A DNA stretch of 64,000 nucleotides from Acidobacteriota bacterium (lineage in GTDB: Bacteria > Acidobacteriota > Terriglobia > Terriglobales > Acidobacteriaceae), in the NCBI GenBank assembly GCA_013285705.1, contig JABDHA010000006.1, positions 1 through 64,000 on the forward strand. Reading direction: 5' to 3'. This document shows positions 1-9,848 of the stretch, piece after piece; the first letter of the stretch is position 1; every line of letters starts with the position of its first letter. The notes beneath the pieces are model-generated. The model was not told the DNA's origin and searched no databases. It saw nothing but the letters and a program-made list of their open reading frames with translations. The translations under genes and the position numbers were made by a program.

Positions 1-86
1 ACGAAGAATCTGCTTTTTTTCTTACACCAGATTCTTCACGGCTCAGAATCACAAGCTCCTGGGGTTCATTCATGTTGAGAGTATTC

Positions 87-1124
87 TCACTTCACCTGCG
101 GAACAGGCGATGGATTGCGGTCCGCAAACTGCTCCTGATGCCAATAGGGATAAACCGACTGCACGGCGCTCGCCTTATCCAGCGTGGCTACCTGCTCGGC
201 TGTCAGATTCCATTCCGCAGCCACCAAATTCTGCTTGAGCTGCTCCTCATTGCGCGCGCCAATAATGACGCTCGCGATCGTCGGCCGCTGCAGTAGCCAG
301 TTCAGAGCAACCTGCGGAACAGTCTTCCCTGTTTCCTTCGCAACCGCATCGAGCGCATCCACCACCTTGTACAGATACTCATCCTCAACCTGCGGCCCCT
401 GCTCGGATGTCTTGTGCAGGCGGCTCGTCTCCGGCAACGGATGCCCGCGGCGAATCTTGCCCGTCAAACGACCCCAACCCAGCGGACTCCAAACCAGCGC
501 CGAAACCTTCTGGTCTAGGCCCAGAGGCATCAATTCCCATTCATACTCGCGTCCCACCAGCGAGTAGTACACCTGGTGCGCCACATACCGCGCCCATCCA
601 TACCGCTCCGAGACCGACAGCGACTTCATCAGGTGCCATCCCGAAAAATTCGAGCACGCAATGTAGCGGACTTTGCCCTGGTGGACCAGCGTATTCAGCG
701 CGTCCAGCGTCTCCTCAACCGGAGTCGTCGCGTCGAATCCGTGCATATGATAGATGTCGATGTAGTCCGTGCCCAGCCGTTTCAGGCTTGCATCGCACTG
801 CTGAAGCAGGTGGTAGCGCGACGACCCCACATCGTTCGGACCATCGCCCATCTTGAACGTAGCCTTGGTCGAGATCAGCAGCTTCTCGCGCTTGCCCTCG
901 ATGGCTTTCCCCAACACTTCCTCGGCCAGCCCAGTCGAATAGACATTCGCCACATCAAAAAGGTTCACACCCGCGTCCAGGCACAGATCGACGAGCCGTT
1001 TCGCCTCCGCCACATCCGTATCGCCCCAGGCTTTGAAAAATTCGTTGCCGCCTCCAAAAGTTGCCGCGCCAAAACTGAGCGCAGAAACCTTCAGTCCCGA
1101 ATAACCAAGCTGTCTATATTCCAT
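87..1124 (-). CDS. aldo/keto reductase
   Basis: MEYRQLGYSGLKVSALSFGAATFGGG start and AKR motifs (DIYHMHGFDATTPVEETLDAL; SVIIGARNEEQLKQNL). Internal ATG at 1124 preferred over the 381-aa ORF start. Confidence 0.9.
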   Translation of the reverse strand: MEYRQLGYSGLKVSALSFGAATFGGGNEFFKAWGDTDVAEAKRLVDLCLDAGVNLFDVANVYSTGLAEEVLGKAIEGKREKLLISTKATFKMGDGPNDVGSSRYHLLQQCDASLKRLGTDYIDIYHMHGFDATTPVEETLDALNTLVHQGKVRYIACSNFSGWHLMKSLSVSERYGWARYVAHQVYYSLVGREYEWELMPLGLDQKVSALVWSPLGWGRLTGKIRRGHPLPETSRLHKTSEQGPQVEDEYLYKVVDALDAVAKETGKTVPQVALNWLLQRPTIASVIIGARNEEQLKQNLVAAEWNLTAEQVATLDKASAVQSVYPYWHQEQFADRNPSPVPQVK

Positions 1125-1245
1125 GCCCCAATAGATGCGCGTATGGAACCTCGCGGCGCAAATCCATAAGAAATATGGATGCGTAAGCACCACTTGATCG
1201 ACACGAAATACCATGGTACTTTTTCCGCACAATCAGGAGGTCATC

Positions 1246-1923
1246 ATGAGCACGGACGAAGTCCGCAGTAACGACGCGACCAACGCCGCCCGAGTCGATA
1301 CGAAACTCGAGATCGTCGTCATCCCCGTCTCGGATGTCGACCGCGCGAAGGAGTTCTACGCGAAACTCGGGTGGCGGCTCGATGCCGACTTCGACAACGG
1401 CAGCGACTTCCGCGTAATCCAGTTCACGCCGCCCGGCTCCGGATGCTCGGTCATCTTCGGTAGGAACGTCACCGGAGCAGCACCCGGCTCCGCTCAGGGC
1501 CTGTACCTGATCGTCTCCGACATCGCGGCCGCCCGCAGCGAGTTCCTCAGCCGCGGCGTCGAGGTCAGCGAGGTGTTCCACAACGAGGGCGTGTATGCCG
1601 GCCCGGACGAGCCCTACCTGTTTGGACGGAAGCGTGTCAGCGGTCCGGATTCCGAGCATCGCAGCTATCGCTCCTTCGCCTCGTTCCGTGATCCGGACGG
1701 CAACGGATGGCTCTTCCAGGAAATCACGACGAGACTTCCCGGCCGTGTTGCCGGCAACACAACGTACGCGTCGGCAAGCGATCTGGCGCAGGCGCTTCGA
1801 CGCGCTGGCGCCGCACACGGCGAGCATGAGAAGCGCACTGGCGGGCAGCACGACGAGAACTGGCCGGACTGGTATGCCGAGTACATGGTGCGCGAGCAAT
1901 CCGGTGAGGAGCCTCCGCAATAG
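1246..1923 (+). CDS. VOC/glyoxalase-bleomycin resistance family protein
   Basis: KLEIVVIPVSDVDRAKEFYAKLGWRLDADF...FRDPDGNGWLFQEI. ATG at 1246 preceded by aggagg. Confidence 0.9.
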   Translation: MSTDEVRSNDATNAARVDTKLEIVVIPVSDVDRAKEFYAKLGWRLDADFDNGSDFRVIQFTPPGSGCSVIFGRNVTGAAPGSAQGLYLIVSDIAAARSEFLSRGVEVSEVFHNEGVYAGPDEPYLFGRKRVSGPDSEHRSYRSFASFRDPDGNGWLFQEITTRLPGRVAGNTTYASASDLAQALRRAGAAHGEHEKRTGGQHDENWPDWYAEYMVREQSGEEPPQ

Positions 1924-1962
1924 GCGGCGCACCCGACAAGCTATGCCGCTGCGAAATAAAGC

Positions 1963-2463
1963 TTATTGCGAAGGTGGGATCGACGGCGGAATCTGCATGG
2001 TCGCTTTTGGCTTGCGAAACGCATAAATGATCGCCAGCAGGGGCGGAGCCAGCAGCACGCCCCAAAAGGGAATGATGATCCCCAGCACGATCGGCGCAAG
2101 AATCGACGCCCAGATCGGCACGCGCGCTGAGCGCTTCATCAGCATGGGTTGCAGCACCAATTGATCGATAACCACGATCACCGCGTACAGCCCGAGAACA
2201 AAGCCCAGCCTCTCCAGGTCCTTGCCCGTCACCAGGATGCTGAAGACCGGACCGATCAGCGCAATCACGCCGCCAAAGTTTGGGATGAAGGTCATCAACC
2301 CGCCCAGCAGCGCCCACACGGGAAAGAGCGGCACATGCAGTAGCCACAATCCGATCAGCCACATCACCGCAACACACAAGGCCTCAATCGAAACAGCGCG
2401 CCACCAGTTCACCAGCGCCGTTCCCGCCTTGCGTCCCGTCGTCTTGAGGTCAAAGCCGCCCAT
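1963..2463 (-). CDS. AI-2E/PerM family transporter, C-terminal half only
   Basis: LLGGLMTFIPNFGGVIALIGP and VLQPMLMKRSARVP motifs typical of the AI-2E C-terminal half. Only 166 aa, N-terminal half missing. Confidence 0.7.
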   Translation of the reverse strand: MGGFDLKTTGRKAGTALVNWWRAVSIEALCVAVMWLIGLWLLHVPLFPVWALLGGLMTFIPNFGGVIALIGPVFSILVTGKDLERLGFVLGLYAVIVVIDQLVLQPMLMKRSARVPIWASILAPIVLGIIIPFWGVLLAPPLLAIIYAFRKPKATMQIPPSIPPSQ

Positions 2464-2582
2464 GTCGAAAGATTATGCTCACTTTAAAGGCATTTACCAG
2501 CACGAAAAATGGTTCACAACGCATTAACACCGGTATCAGGAAATTGAACGCAAATCCCCTCCGAAACTGCTAGCCTATAAGT

Positions 2583-3317
2583 ATGAAATTCGGTGTTCTC
2601 GTCTTTCCCGGCTCCAACTGCGACCACGACACGTATCACGTCGTTTCCGACATCGCGCAGCAGCCGGTAACGTTCCTTTGGCACGACTCTCCGAGCCTCG
2701 AAAACTGCGACGCCATCCTCGTTCCCGGCGGCTTTGCCTATGGCGACTACCTCCGCACCGGAGCCATCGCCCGCTTCTCGCCCGTCATGCAGTCGGTCAA
2801 GAAATTTGCCGCCGACGGCGGTCTCGTGCTCGGCATCTGCAACGGTTTCCAGATCCTCGCCGAAGCCGGCCTCTTGCCCGGCGCGCTAATGCGCAATGCG
2901 GGACTGAAATACGTCTGCAAGCAGGTCTATCTGCGCACGGAAACGGCCAATACCGCATTTACCCGCACACTAAATAAGGGCGAGATCATCAAGATTCCAA
3001 TCGGGCATATGGAGGGCAACTACGTCTGCGACGCCGAAACCCTCTCGAAACTTGAGAAAGACGACCGCATCGTCTTCCGCTATTCGACTGCGCAGGGCGA
3101 AATCACGCCGGAAGCCAATCCGAATGGCTCGCTCGGCAACATTGCCGGCATTCTGAATGAGGGCCGCAACGTTCTGGGAATGATGCCGCATCCGGACCGA
3201 TCCTCAGAAAGCCTGCTCGGATCAGTAGACGGTTACAAGATATTTGCATCTATAGTAGAAGCGCTTGAAGATAAAAAGGACGTATCCCCCGCGACCTCGG
3301 AATTGGCTCTATCGTAA
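2583..3317 (+). CDS. purQ: phosphoribosylformylglycinamidine synthase subunit PurQ
   Basis: [64 protein letters not shown]: class I amidotransferase of PurQ type. Confidence 0.95.
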   Translation: MKFGVLVFPGSNCDHDTYHVVSDIAQQPVTFLWHDSPSLENCDAILVPGGFAYGDYLRTGAIARFSPVMQSVKKFAADGGLVLGICNGFQILAEAGLLPGALMRNAGLKYVCKQVYLRTETANTAFTRTLNKGEIIKIPIGHMEGNYVCDAETLSKLEKDDRIVFRYSTAQGEITPEANPNGSLGNIAGILNEGRNVLGMMPHPDRSSESLLGSVDGYKIFASIVEALEDKKDVSPATSELALS

Positions 3318-3332
3318 GGGGAATTTGACGGA

Positions 3333-4127
3333 ATGATCGATATTCATCACCACCTTCTTTTTGGACTGGATGACGGCTCCCCCGATCTTGACACCTCAGT
3401 AGCCATGGCGGAGATGGCTGCTGGCGATGGCATCACCCACATTGCCTGCACCCCGCATGCAAACCACAGATACCACTTCGATCCAGCAGTGAACGCTGAA
3501 CTTCTGGCGGAGCTGCAACAGCGGCTGGCAGGCAAAATATCCTTCGGCCTTGGCTGCGACTTTCACCTGTCGTATGACAACATCGAAGACGCGCTGAAGC
3601 ACCCGACGAAATACACCATCAACCAGAAGCAATACCTGCTGGTCGAGTTCGCCGACCTGCTGATCCCGCAAAACATCACCGACACCTTCTATGAAATGAA
3701 GATTGGCGGCACGCAGCCCATCATCACGCACCCGGAGCGCAACATGACCATCCAGCGCCATCCCGAGCGCATGATTCCCTGGTTGCGCGAGGGCTGCCTG
3801 GTGCAGGTTACGGCATCCTCACTTACCGGACGCTTCGGCCGCACAGCTCAGTCCATGGCCTTCAATTACTTCGACAAGAACTGGGTGCACTTCCTCGCGA
3901 CCGATGCTCACAATCTCACCTCACGGCCGCCCATTCTCAGCGAAGCCTATAGGATCGTCGAGAATAAATACGGCAAAGAAACAGCCGAGCGTGTCTGTGT
4001 CACGAATCCTGGCGCAATCTTTCATGGTCAGGCCTTCCCTTCGCAACCGGAGATGCTGGGCCTCTACGACGAACCAGAGTTACAACCGAAAAAGAACTTG
4101 CTGAGCAGGCTATTTTCCTCCAAATAG
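3333..4127 (+). CDS. CpsB/CapC-type PHP-fold tyrosine-protein phosphatase
   Basis: MIDIHHHLLFGLDDGSPDLDTSVAMAEMAAGDGITHIACTPHAN; THPERN; LATDAHN. Confidence 0.88.
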   Translation: MIDIHHHLLFGLDDGSPDLDTSVAMAEMAAGDGITHIACTPHANHRYHFDPAVNAELLAELQQRLAGKISFGLGCDFHLSYDNIEDALKHPTKYTINQKQYLLVEFADLLIPQNITDTFYEMKIGGTQPIITHPERNMTIQRHPERMIPWLREGCLVQVTASSLTGRFGRTAQSMAFNYFDKNWVHFLATDAHNLTSRPPILSEAYRIVENKYGKETAERVCVTNPGAIFHGQAFPSQPEMLGLYDEPELQPKKNLLSRLFSSK

Positions 4128-4148
4128 CCTGCCCGATTTACCACATCG

Positions 4149-4186
4149 TTGTCCGTCCCCGGACAAAGGTGTCCGCAATTGAACAC
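4149..4186. promoter_or_regulatory. inverted-repeat operator candidate TTGTCCG-N4-CGGACAA followed by a third TGTCCG half-site
   Basis: Perfect 7-bp arms at 4149-4155 and 4160-4166, further TGTCCG at 4170-4175, about 115 bp upstream of the first permease gene. Confidence 0.45.
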
Positions 4187-4288
4187 CTGGCACTTTCAGT
4201 CATGCCCGCAAGTCATTCTATCTAGATAACTTAATAATTCAGGGAACCTGGCCGCTCAACTGCTCGTATGCCGCAGGAGAGGATCGCC

Positions 4289-6841
4289 ATGCAGACCCTG
4301 CGCCAAGACATCTCCTACGCATTGCGTCAGATGCGGCTGTCTCCCGTCTTTACCTTCACCGCAATGCTGACGCTCGCGCTGGGTATTGGCGCAACCACGG
4401 CCATCTTTTCCCTGATCCACACAGTCATGCTCAAATCGCTGCCGGGAGTCGATGCTTCGCGTCTGTACCGCATCGGCGATGGCACCGACTGCTGTGTCGA
4501 AGGCGGCCCGCAGGACAACTGGGGCATGTTCTCCTATTCGCTCTACCAGCGCATGAAGACGGCAGCCCCTGAATTTGAGCAGATGGCCGCCTTTCAGGCC
4601 ATGCCTGCGCAATTCAGCGTGCGCCGCGGAGAGAGCGACCACCAGGCCAAGCCGTTGCGCGGCGAATTTGTTACCGGGAATTATTTTTCCACCTTTGGCG
4701 TCGGATCGTTCGCCGGACGCACGATCACTCCCAGCGACGATCAACGCTCCGCGGCACCCGTAGCCATGCTGAGCTACCGCGCATGGCAGCAGCAATATGG
4801 TTCTGACCCTTCGGTGATCGGCTCGACTTTTGTCATCGAAGGCCATCCTTTCACCATCGTCGGCGTTGCCCCTCCTGGATTCTTCGGAGAAACGCTGCGC
4901 AGCGATCCTCCAGAACTTTGGCTGCCCCTGCAGCAGGAACCGCTGGTGAATGGCGCCAACGCGCTCCTGCAGCAATCTGTTTCCGCGTGGCTGCGGGTCA
5001 TTGGCAGGATAAAACGCGGCGTCACACCGGATGGCATCGCCCCACGGCTTACCGGAGTGATGCAGCAATGGCTCCTACATGAAAGCGACCTCCCTGCTGA
5101 ATTCCTGCCTGCGATTGAAAAGTCGCTGCCGAAGCAGGTCATCCACGTCGTTCCCGCAGGTGCCGGAGTCGGAGCCATGAAGGCCGATTATGGTGACAGT
5201 CTGCGTATTCTGCTCACCGTCTGCTGCCTGGTGCTCTTCATTGCCTGCGCCAATATCGCAAACCTGCTGCTCGCTCGCGGCGCCGCCCGCCGCTCACAGA
5301 CATCGGTCCGTCTGGCATTGGGCGCATCGCGTCAGCGGCTCATTCGCCAGTCTTTGACGGAAAGCGTTGTCCTCTCCATCCTCGGCGGGCTCGCCGGCAT
5401 CGTGGTTGCGTATTTAGGTGTAAGAGTCATTGTCGCGCTTGCCTTCCACAGTGCGCACTTCATCCCCATCGATGCAGCGCCATCGCTGCCCGTGCTTGCT
5501 TTTGCCTTTGGACTGTCTCTCATCACCGGCGTCCTCTTCGGAACAGCTCCGGCATGGTTCGCCTCGCACGCCGATCCAGCCGAAGCCCTGCGTGGCGCGA
5601 ATCGCAGCACCCACGATCGCTCCTCGCTGCCGCAGAAGATTCTCGTCGTCGTGCAGGCCACGCTGTCCATCGTGCTGCTTGCAGGCGCAGGCCTGCTCAC
5701 GCGCAGCCTCAGCAAGCTCGAACATCAGGACCTCGGCTTCGATACGGACCGCCGCCTCAGCATCGTGATGAACAGTCCGCTGGCAAGTTATTCGACGCCA
5801 CAGCTGGACGCGCTCTATCGCAATTTGCAGGACCGCCTCTCGCATCTGCCGGGCGTGGAACGCGCCGCGCTGGCCGGATATACGCCCTTCCTCGACAACT
5901 GGGGCGAGTTAATCGTTCCCGAAGGCCACGGCATGCCCGATGTCGATACGAATAACGACAATGCCTCCTGGGACCGCGTAAGTGCAGGCTATCTGGAAAC
6001 GATGGGCCACACGATTCTTCGTGGCCGTGGCATCGCCGAGCAGGACACAGCCTCCACGCAAAACGTTGCCGTCGTCAACGAAACATTTGCCCGCAAATTT
6101 TTCAAGAATCAGGATGCCCTCGGAAAACACTTCGGTCTCGACATGCCCGAAAATAACACCACCTATGAAATCGTCGGCATCGTCCGCGACTTCAAATATG
6201 TCGATGCGCGCAGTCCCGCACGCCCCATGTTCTTCGCTTCCCTTGCGCAATATGTGGCCTATAAGAATCCGCTGATGCTGACATTCGATCATCGCACCCA
6301 CTTCATCAATGGCGCAGTGCTCAAGCTGCGAGGCGATGCCAACGGCCTTGAACCTCTCATCCGCAAGACCTTCAGCGACGTCGATCCCAATCTGACCATC
6401 CTGAATATTCAGCCCATGCAAGAGCAGGTAGATTCGAACTTCGATCAGGAGCGCACCGTCGCGCAGATGACCGGACTCTTCGGCATCCTCGCGCTGGTTC
6501 TTGCCGCCATCGGCCTGTATGGCGTCACAGCCTACACCGTCGAGCGCCGCACCAGCGAAATCGGCGTGCGCATGGCGCTCGGTGCTAACCGCGGCAATAT
6601 CGTTCAGCTCGTTTTGCGCGGAGCCTTTCTGCAAATCGTCATCGGACTTGCCATCGGCATTCCCATATCCATCGGCTGCGGACGACTCATCGCCGCGCAG
6701 CTATATGAGGTAAAGAGCTGGGATCCGCTGGTGCTCGCAGCCTCTATCACCGCTCTGGCGATATGTGCATTCATCGCCAGCGTCATTCCCGCGCAACGCG
6801 CCGCATCCATCGATCCGGTGAAAGCCCTGAGAACGGAGTAA
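4289..6841 (+). CDS. ADOP-like (MacB/FtsX) orphan ABC transporter permease, paralog 1
   Basis: MQTLRQDISYALRQMRLSPVFTFTAMLTLALGIGATTAIFSLIH; two FtsX-like blocks; terminal IPAQRAASIDPVKALRTE. ATG 4289 with upstream GGAGAGG. Confidence 0.9.
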   Translation: MQTLRQDISYALRQMRLSPVFTFTAMLTLALGIGATTAIFSLIHTVMLKSLPGVDASRLYRIGDGTDCCVEGGPQDNWGMFSYSLYQRMKTAAPEFEQMAAFQAMPAQFSVRRGESDHQAKPLRGEFVTGNYFSTFGVGSFAGRTITPSDDQRSAAPVAMLSYRAWQQQYGSDPSVIGSTFVIEGHPFTIVGVAPPGFFGETLRSDPPELWLPLQQEPLVNGANALLQQSVSAWLRVIGRIKRGVTPDGIAPRLTGVMQQWLLHESDLPAEFLPAIEKSLPKQVIHVVPAGAGVGAMKADYGDSLRILLTVCCLVLFIACANIANLLLARGAARRSQTSVRLALGASRQRLIRQSLTESVVLSILGGLAGIVVAYLGVRVIVALAFHSAHFIPIDAAPSLPVLAFAFGLSLITGVLFGTAPAWFASHADPAEALRGANRSTHDRSSLPQKILVVVQATLSIVLLAGAGLLTRSLSKLEHQDLGFDTDRRLSIVMNSPLASYSTPQLDALYRNLQDRLSHLPGVERAALAGYTPFLDNWGELIVPEGHGMPDVDTNNDNASWDRVSAGYLETMGHTILRGRGIAEQDTASTQNVAVVNETFARKFFKNQDALGKHFGLDMPENNTTYEIVGIVRDFKYVDARSPARPMFFASLAQYVAYKNPLMLTFDHRTHFINGAVLKLRGDANGLEPLIRKTFSDVDPNLTILNIQPMQEQVDSNFDQERTVAQMTGLFGILALVLAAIGLYGVTAYTVERRTSEIGVRMALGANRGNIVQLVLRGAFLQIVIGLAIGIPISIGCGRLIAAQLYEVKSWDPLVLAASITALAICAFIASVIPAQRAASIDPVKALRTE

Positions 6842-6850
6842 CAGTCCATC

Positions 6851-9412
6851 ATGCAAACTCTTCGCCAGGACATTTCCTACGCACTGCGGCAGATGCGTCT
6901 GTCCCCCGTCTTCACCCTTACGGCGATGCTGACGCTCGCGCTCGGCATTGGCGCAACGACGGCAATCTTCTCGTTGATTCATACCATCATGCTCAAGTCG
7001 CTGCCGGTCGTCGATCCGTCGCGCCTCTACCGCATCGGCGATGGCAACGACTGCTGCGTCGAAGGCAGCGCGCAGGACAACTGGGGCATGTTCTCCTATC
7101 CCTTCTACGAGCTCATGAAGAAGAACACGCCTGAGTTCGAGGAGCTTGCCGCCTTCGAGGCCGGCTCACGCACCCTCAGCACGCGTCGCAGCGAGAGCGA
7201 CCGTATCGCCAAGCCGTTGCGCGCCGAATTCATCAGCGGCAATTATTTCTCCACCTTCGGTCTCGGCGCTTTCGCCGGACGCACCATCGCAGTCGCCGAC
7301 GACCAGGCTTCAGCGGCCCCGGTCGCCATGCTCAGCTACCGCACCTGGCAGCAGCAGTACGGCTCTGATCCAAAAATCGTCGGCTCGTCCTTCATTCTCG
7401 ACGGCCATCCCTTCACCATCATCGGCATCACTCCTCCCGGCTTCTACGGCGAAACCTTGCGCAGCGATCCCCCGGAGTTGTGGATTCCCATTCTGCAGGA
7501 GCCCGTCTTCACCGGAGCGAATTCCTTTCTGCATCATTTCCAGGCATGGCTGCGCGTCATCGGCAGGCTCAAGCCCGGCGCAACCGCGGACGCTGTGCCC
7601 GCGCGCATGACAACCCTCATCCGGCAGTGGCTGGTCAATGACAGCGGCATGCCCGCCGACTGGATGACCGGCATCAAAGCCGGCCTGCCCAAGCAGATCG
7701 TCAAAGTCGTTCCCGCCGGAACCGGCGTCGGCCTTATGAAAGAGGACTACGGCGCCAACCTCCGCATCCTGCTCGGCGTCTGTTGCCTGGTCCTGCTCAT
7801 CGCCTGCGCCAACATTGCCAACCTGCTGCTCGCTCGCGGCACAGCCCGGCGCTCGCAGACCTCCGTCCGGCTAGCACTCGGCGCATCGCGCAAAAGGCTC
7901 ATCCGCCAGTCGCTCACCGAGAGCCTCGTTCTTTCCGTCTTCGGCGGCCTTGCAGGACTGGTCATCGCCTATCTGGGAGTCAAGGTGCTGGTCGCCCTCA
8001 CCTTCCACAGCGCGAAGTACGTTCCCATCGACGCTGCTCCCTCGCTGCCCATCCTCGCCTTCGCCTTCGCTCTTTCTCTGTTCACCGGCATGCTCTTCGG
8101 CACCGCTCCCGCATGGTTCGCCTCGCACGCCGATCCGGCCGAAGCGCTGCGCGGAGCCAACCGCAGCACGCACGACCGCTCTTCGCTGTCGCAAAAAATT
8201 CTCGTCATCCTCCAGGCGACGCTCTCCGTCGTCCTGCTCGCAGGCGCTGGCCTCTTAACGCGCAGCCTCATCAACATGCAGCACCAGACGCTGGGTTATG
8301 AGACCGACCACCGCGCCCTCATCAGCCTGACCGGTCCCTTCAATTCCTACTCAAAGCCAAAGCTCGACGCCATGTACATCGAGCTGCAGGATCGCCTCGC
8401 CCACATTCCCGGCGTCGAAAGCGCCGCCGTCGCCCTCTATGCGCCGCTCCAGGACAACTGGGGGGAAATGGTCATTCGCGAAGGCCATGGCATGCCCAAC
8501 ATGGATGAAAAGGTCGGCTCGTCCTGGGACCACGTCAGCCCCGGCTACCTCGAAACGCTGGGCCAGCAGATCGTGCGCGGACGCTCCCTCACTCCGGAAG
8601 ACACAGCCTCCACGCGGAACATCGCCGTCGTCGATGAGACCTTCGTCAAGCGCTTCTTCAAGCCCGGCGAAGACCCCATCGGCCAGCGCTTCGGCCTTGA
8701 CCTGCCCAAATACGGCGCTACTTTCGAAATCGTAGGCGTTGTTCGCAATGCAAAATATATGTGGGGAAATCTCTACGGAACCGAAGAGCTGCGGCCTATC
8801 TTCTTCGTCCCCCTGGCCCAGCGCACGACTTACGACAACGCCATGATGCAGGCCATCGACGACGACACGCACTTCATCGAAGGCGCAGTTCTCAAGCTGC
8901 ACGGCAGCATGGACGGACTCGAGCCGCAGGTCCGCAGCGTCCTCAGCGATGTCGATCCCAACATCACGCTGCTTGGGCTCGATACGATGCAGGAGCACAT
9001 CGACGCTAACTTCGACGCGCAGCGAGCCGTCGCGCAGATGACCGGCCTCTTCGGCATCCTCGCGCTCATCCTCGCCGCCGTCGGCCTCTATGGCGTCACC
9101 GCCTACACCGTCGAGCGTCGCACCGGCGAAATCGGCGTCCGCATGGCGCTCGGCGCCGACCGCACCAACATCGTCAAGCTCATCCTGCGCGGAGCGTTCC
9201 TGCAAATCGTCATTGGTCTCGCCATCGGCATTCCCATTTCCATCGGCTGCGGCCATCTACTCGCCACGCAGCTCTACCATGTCAAAAGTTGGGACCCGCT
9301 GGTGTTGACCGGCTCGATCGTCGCTCTGGGAATCTGCGCGCTCATCGCCAGCATCATTCCCGCACAACGGGCCGCATCCATTGACCCCGTAAAGGCACTA
9401 CGCACCGAATAG
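6851..9412 (+). CDS. ADOP-like (MacB/FtsX) orphan ABC transporter permease, paralog 2
   Basis: Same architecture as the preceding gene along its whole length; only 9 bp between stop and start. Confidence 0.9.
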   Translation: MQTLRQDISYALRQMRLSPVFTLTAMLTLALGIGATTAIFSLIHTIMLKSLPVVDPSRLYRIGDGNDCCVEGSAQDNWGMFSYPFYELMKKNTPEFEELAAFEAGSRTLSTRRSESDRIAKPLRAEFISGNYFSTFGLGAFAGRTIAVADDQASAAPVAMLSYRTWQQQYGSDPKIVGSSFILDGHPFTIIGITPPGFYGETLRSDPPELWIPILQEPVFTGANSFLHHFQAWLRVIGRLKPGATADAVPARMTTLIRQWLVNDSGMPADWMTGIKAGLPKQIVKVVPAGTGVGLMKEDYGANLRILLGVCCLVLLIACANIANLLLARGTARRSQTSVRLALGASRKRLIRQSLTESLVLSVFGGLAGLVIAYLGVKVLVALTFHSAKYVPIDAAPSLPILAFAFALSLFTGMLFGTAPAWFASHADPAEALRGANRSTHDRSSLSQKILVILQATLSVVLLAGAGLLTRSLINMQHQTLGYETDHRALISLTGPFNSYSKPKLDAMYIELQDRLAHIPGVESAAVALYAPLQDNWGEMVIREGHGMPNMDEKVGSSWDHVSPGYLETLGQQIVRGRSLTPEDTASTRNIAVVDETFVKRFFKPGEDPIGQRFGLDLPKYGATFEIVGVVRNAKYMWGNLYGTEELRPIFFVPLAQRTTYDNAMMQAIDDDTHFIEGAVLKLHGSMDGLEPQVRSVLSDVDPNITLLGLDTMQEHIDANFDAQRAVAQMTGLFGILALILAAVGLYGVTAYTVERRTGEIGVRMALGADRTNIVKLILRGAFLQIVIGLAIGIPISIGCGHLLATQLYHVKSWDPLVLTGSIVALGICALIASIIPAQRAASIDPVKALRTE

Positions 9413-9442
9413 TTCTTCGCGCATTTCAATAAATCATTCCCC

Positions 9443-9484
9443 TTGACATTCGACCTGAAGACGCGTAACTTCAGGTCGAATGTC
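9443..9484 (+). promoter_or_regulatory. PadR autoregulatory operator/promoter overlapping the padR start codon
   Basis: TTGACATTCGACCTGAAG-ACGCGTAA-CTTCAGGTCGAATGTC: perfect 16-bp inverted repeat (9445-9460 / 9469-9484) containing a TTGACA -35 (9443-9448) and the ATG (9480-9482). Confidence 0.75.
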
Positions 9485-9833
9485 GACTAAAGAGACCGAA
9501 AATCAGTTACTGCAGGGCACGCTGGATCTGCTCATTCTTCAGACCCTTGCCTTTGGGCGCGCGCATGGGCACGCGATCGCACGGACGATTGAACACAGAT
9601 CCGAAGAAGTGCTGCAGGTCGGGCACGGCTCGCTGTATCCAGCACTGCAACGGCTCATGAAATCTGGATTGATCACAGCCGAAGACGGCATTTCAGAGAA
9701 CAATCGTAAAGCCAGGTTCTATCGCCTTACCCGAAAAGGACGGCAAAGATTATCGCACGAAACGTCAAAGTGGCAGCGGTTTTCGCTCGCCATAACGCGC
9801 ATTCTTGCGCCAGTTGTTGAGGAAGGCAAGTAG
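9480..9833 (+). CDS. PadR family transcriptional regulator
   Basis: [57 protein letters not shown]: PadR winged-helix signature. Confidence 0.93.
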   Translation: MSTKETENQLLQGTLDLLILQTLAFGRAHGHAIARTIEHRSEEVLQVGHGSLYPALQRLMKSGLITAEDGISENNRKARFYRLTRKGRQRLSHETSKWQRFSLAITRILAPVVEEGK

Positions 9834-9848
9834 CAAAGGAGCCCTGTG

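Noticed and set aside
1-86. Possible gene end at the left window edge
   Set aside because: Too little sequence to support a feature.
1114-1932. 272-aa minus-strand ORF
   Set aside because: Antisense shadow of the clear VOC-family gene in high-GC DNA; no recognisable protein motif.
5909-6634. 241-aa minus-strand ORF
   Set aside because: Antisense to permease paralog 1, no motif support.
8351-9256. 301-aa minus-strand ORF
   Set aside because: Antisense to permease paralog 2; D/E/G-rich low-complexity translation typical of GC-frame shadows.
4289-9412. Recent tandem duplication or assembly duplication of permease paralogs 1 and 2
   Set aside because: Nucleotide differences are spread throughout, so these are diverged paralogs, not an assembly artefact.
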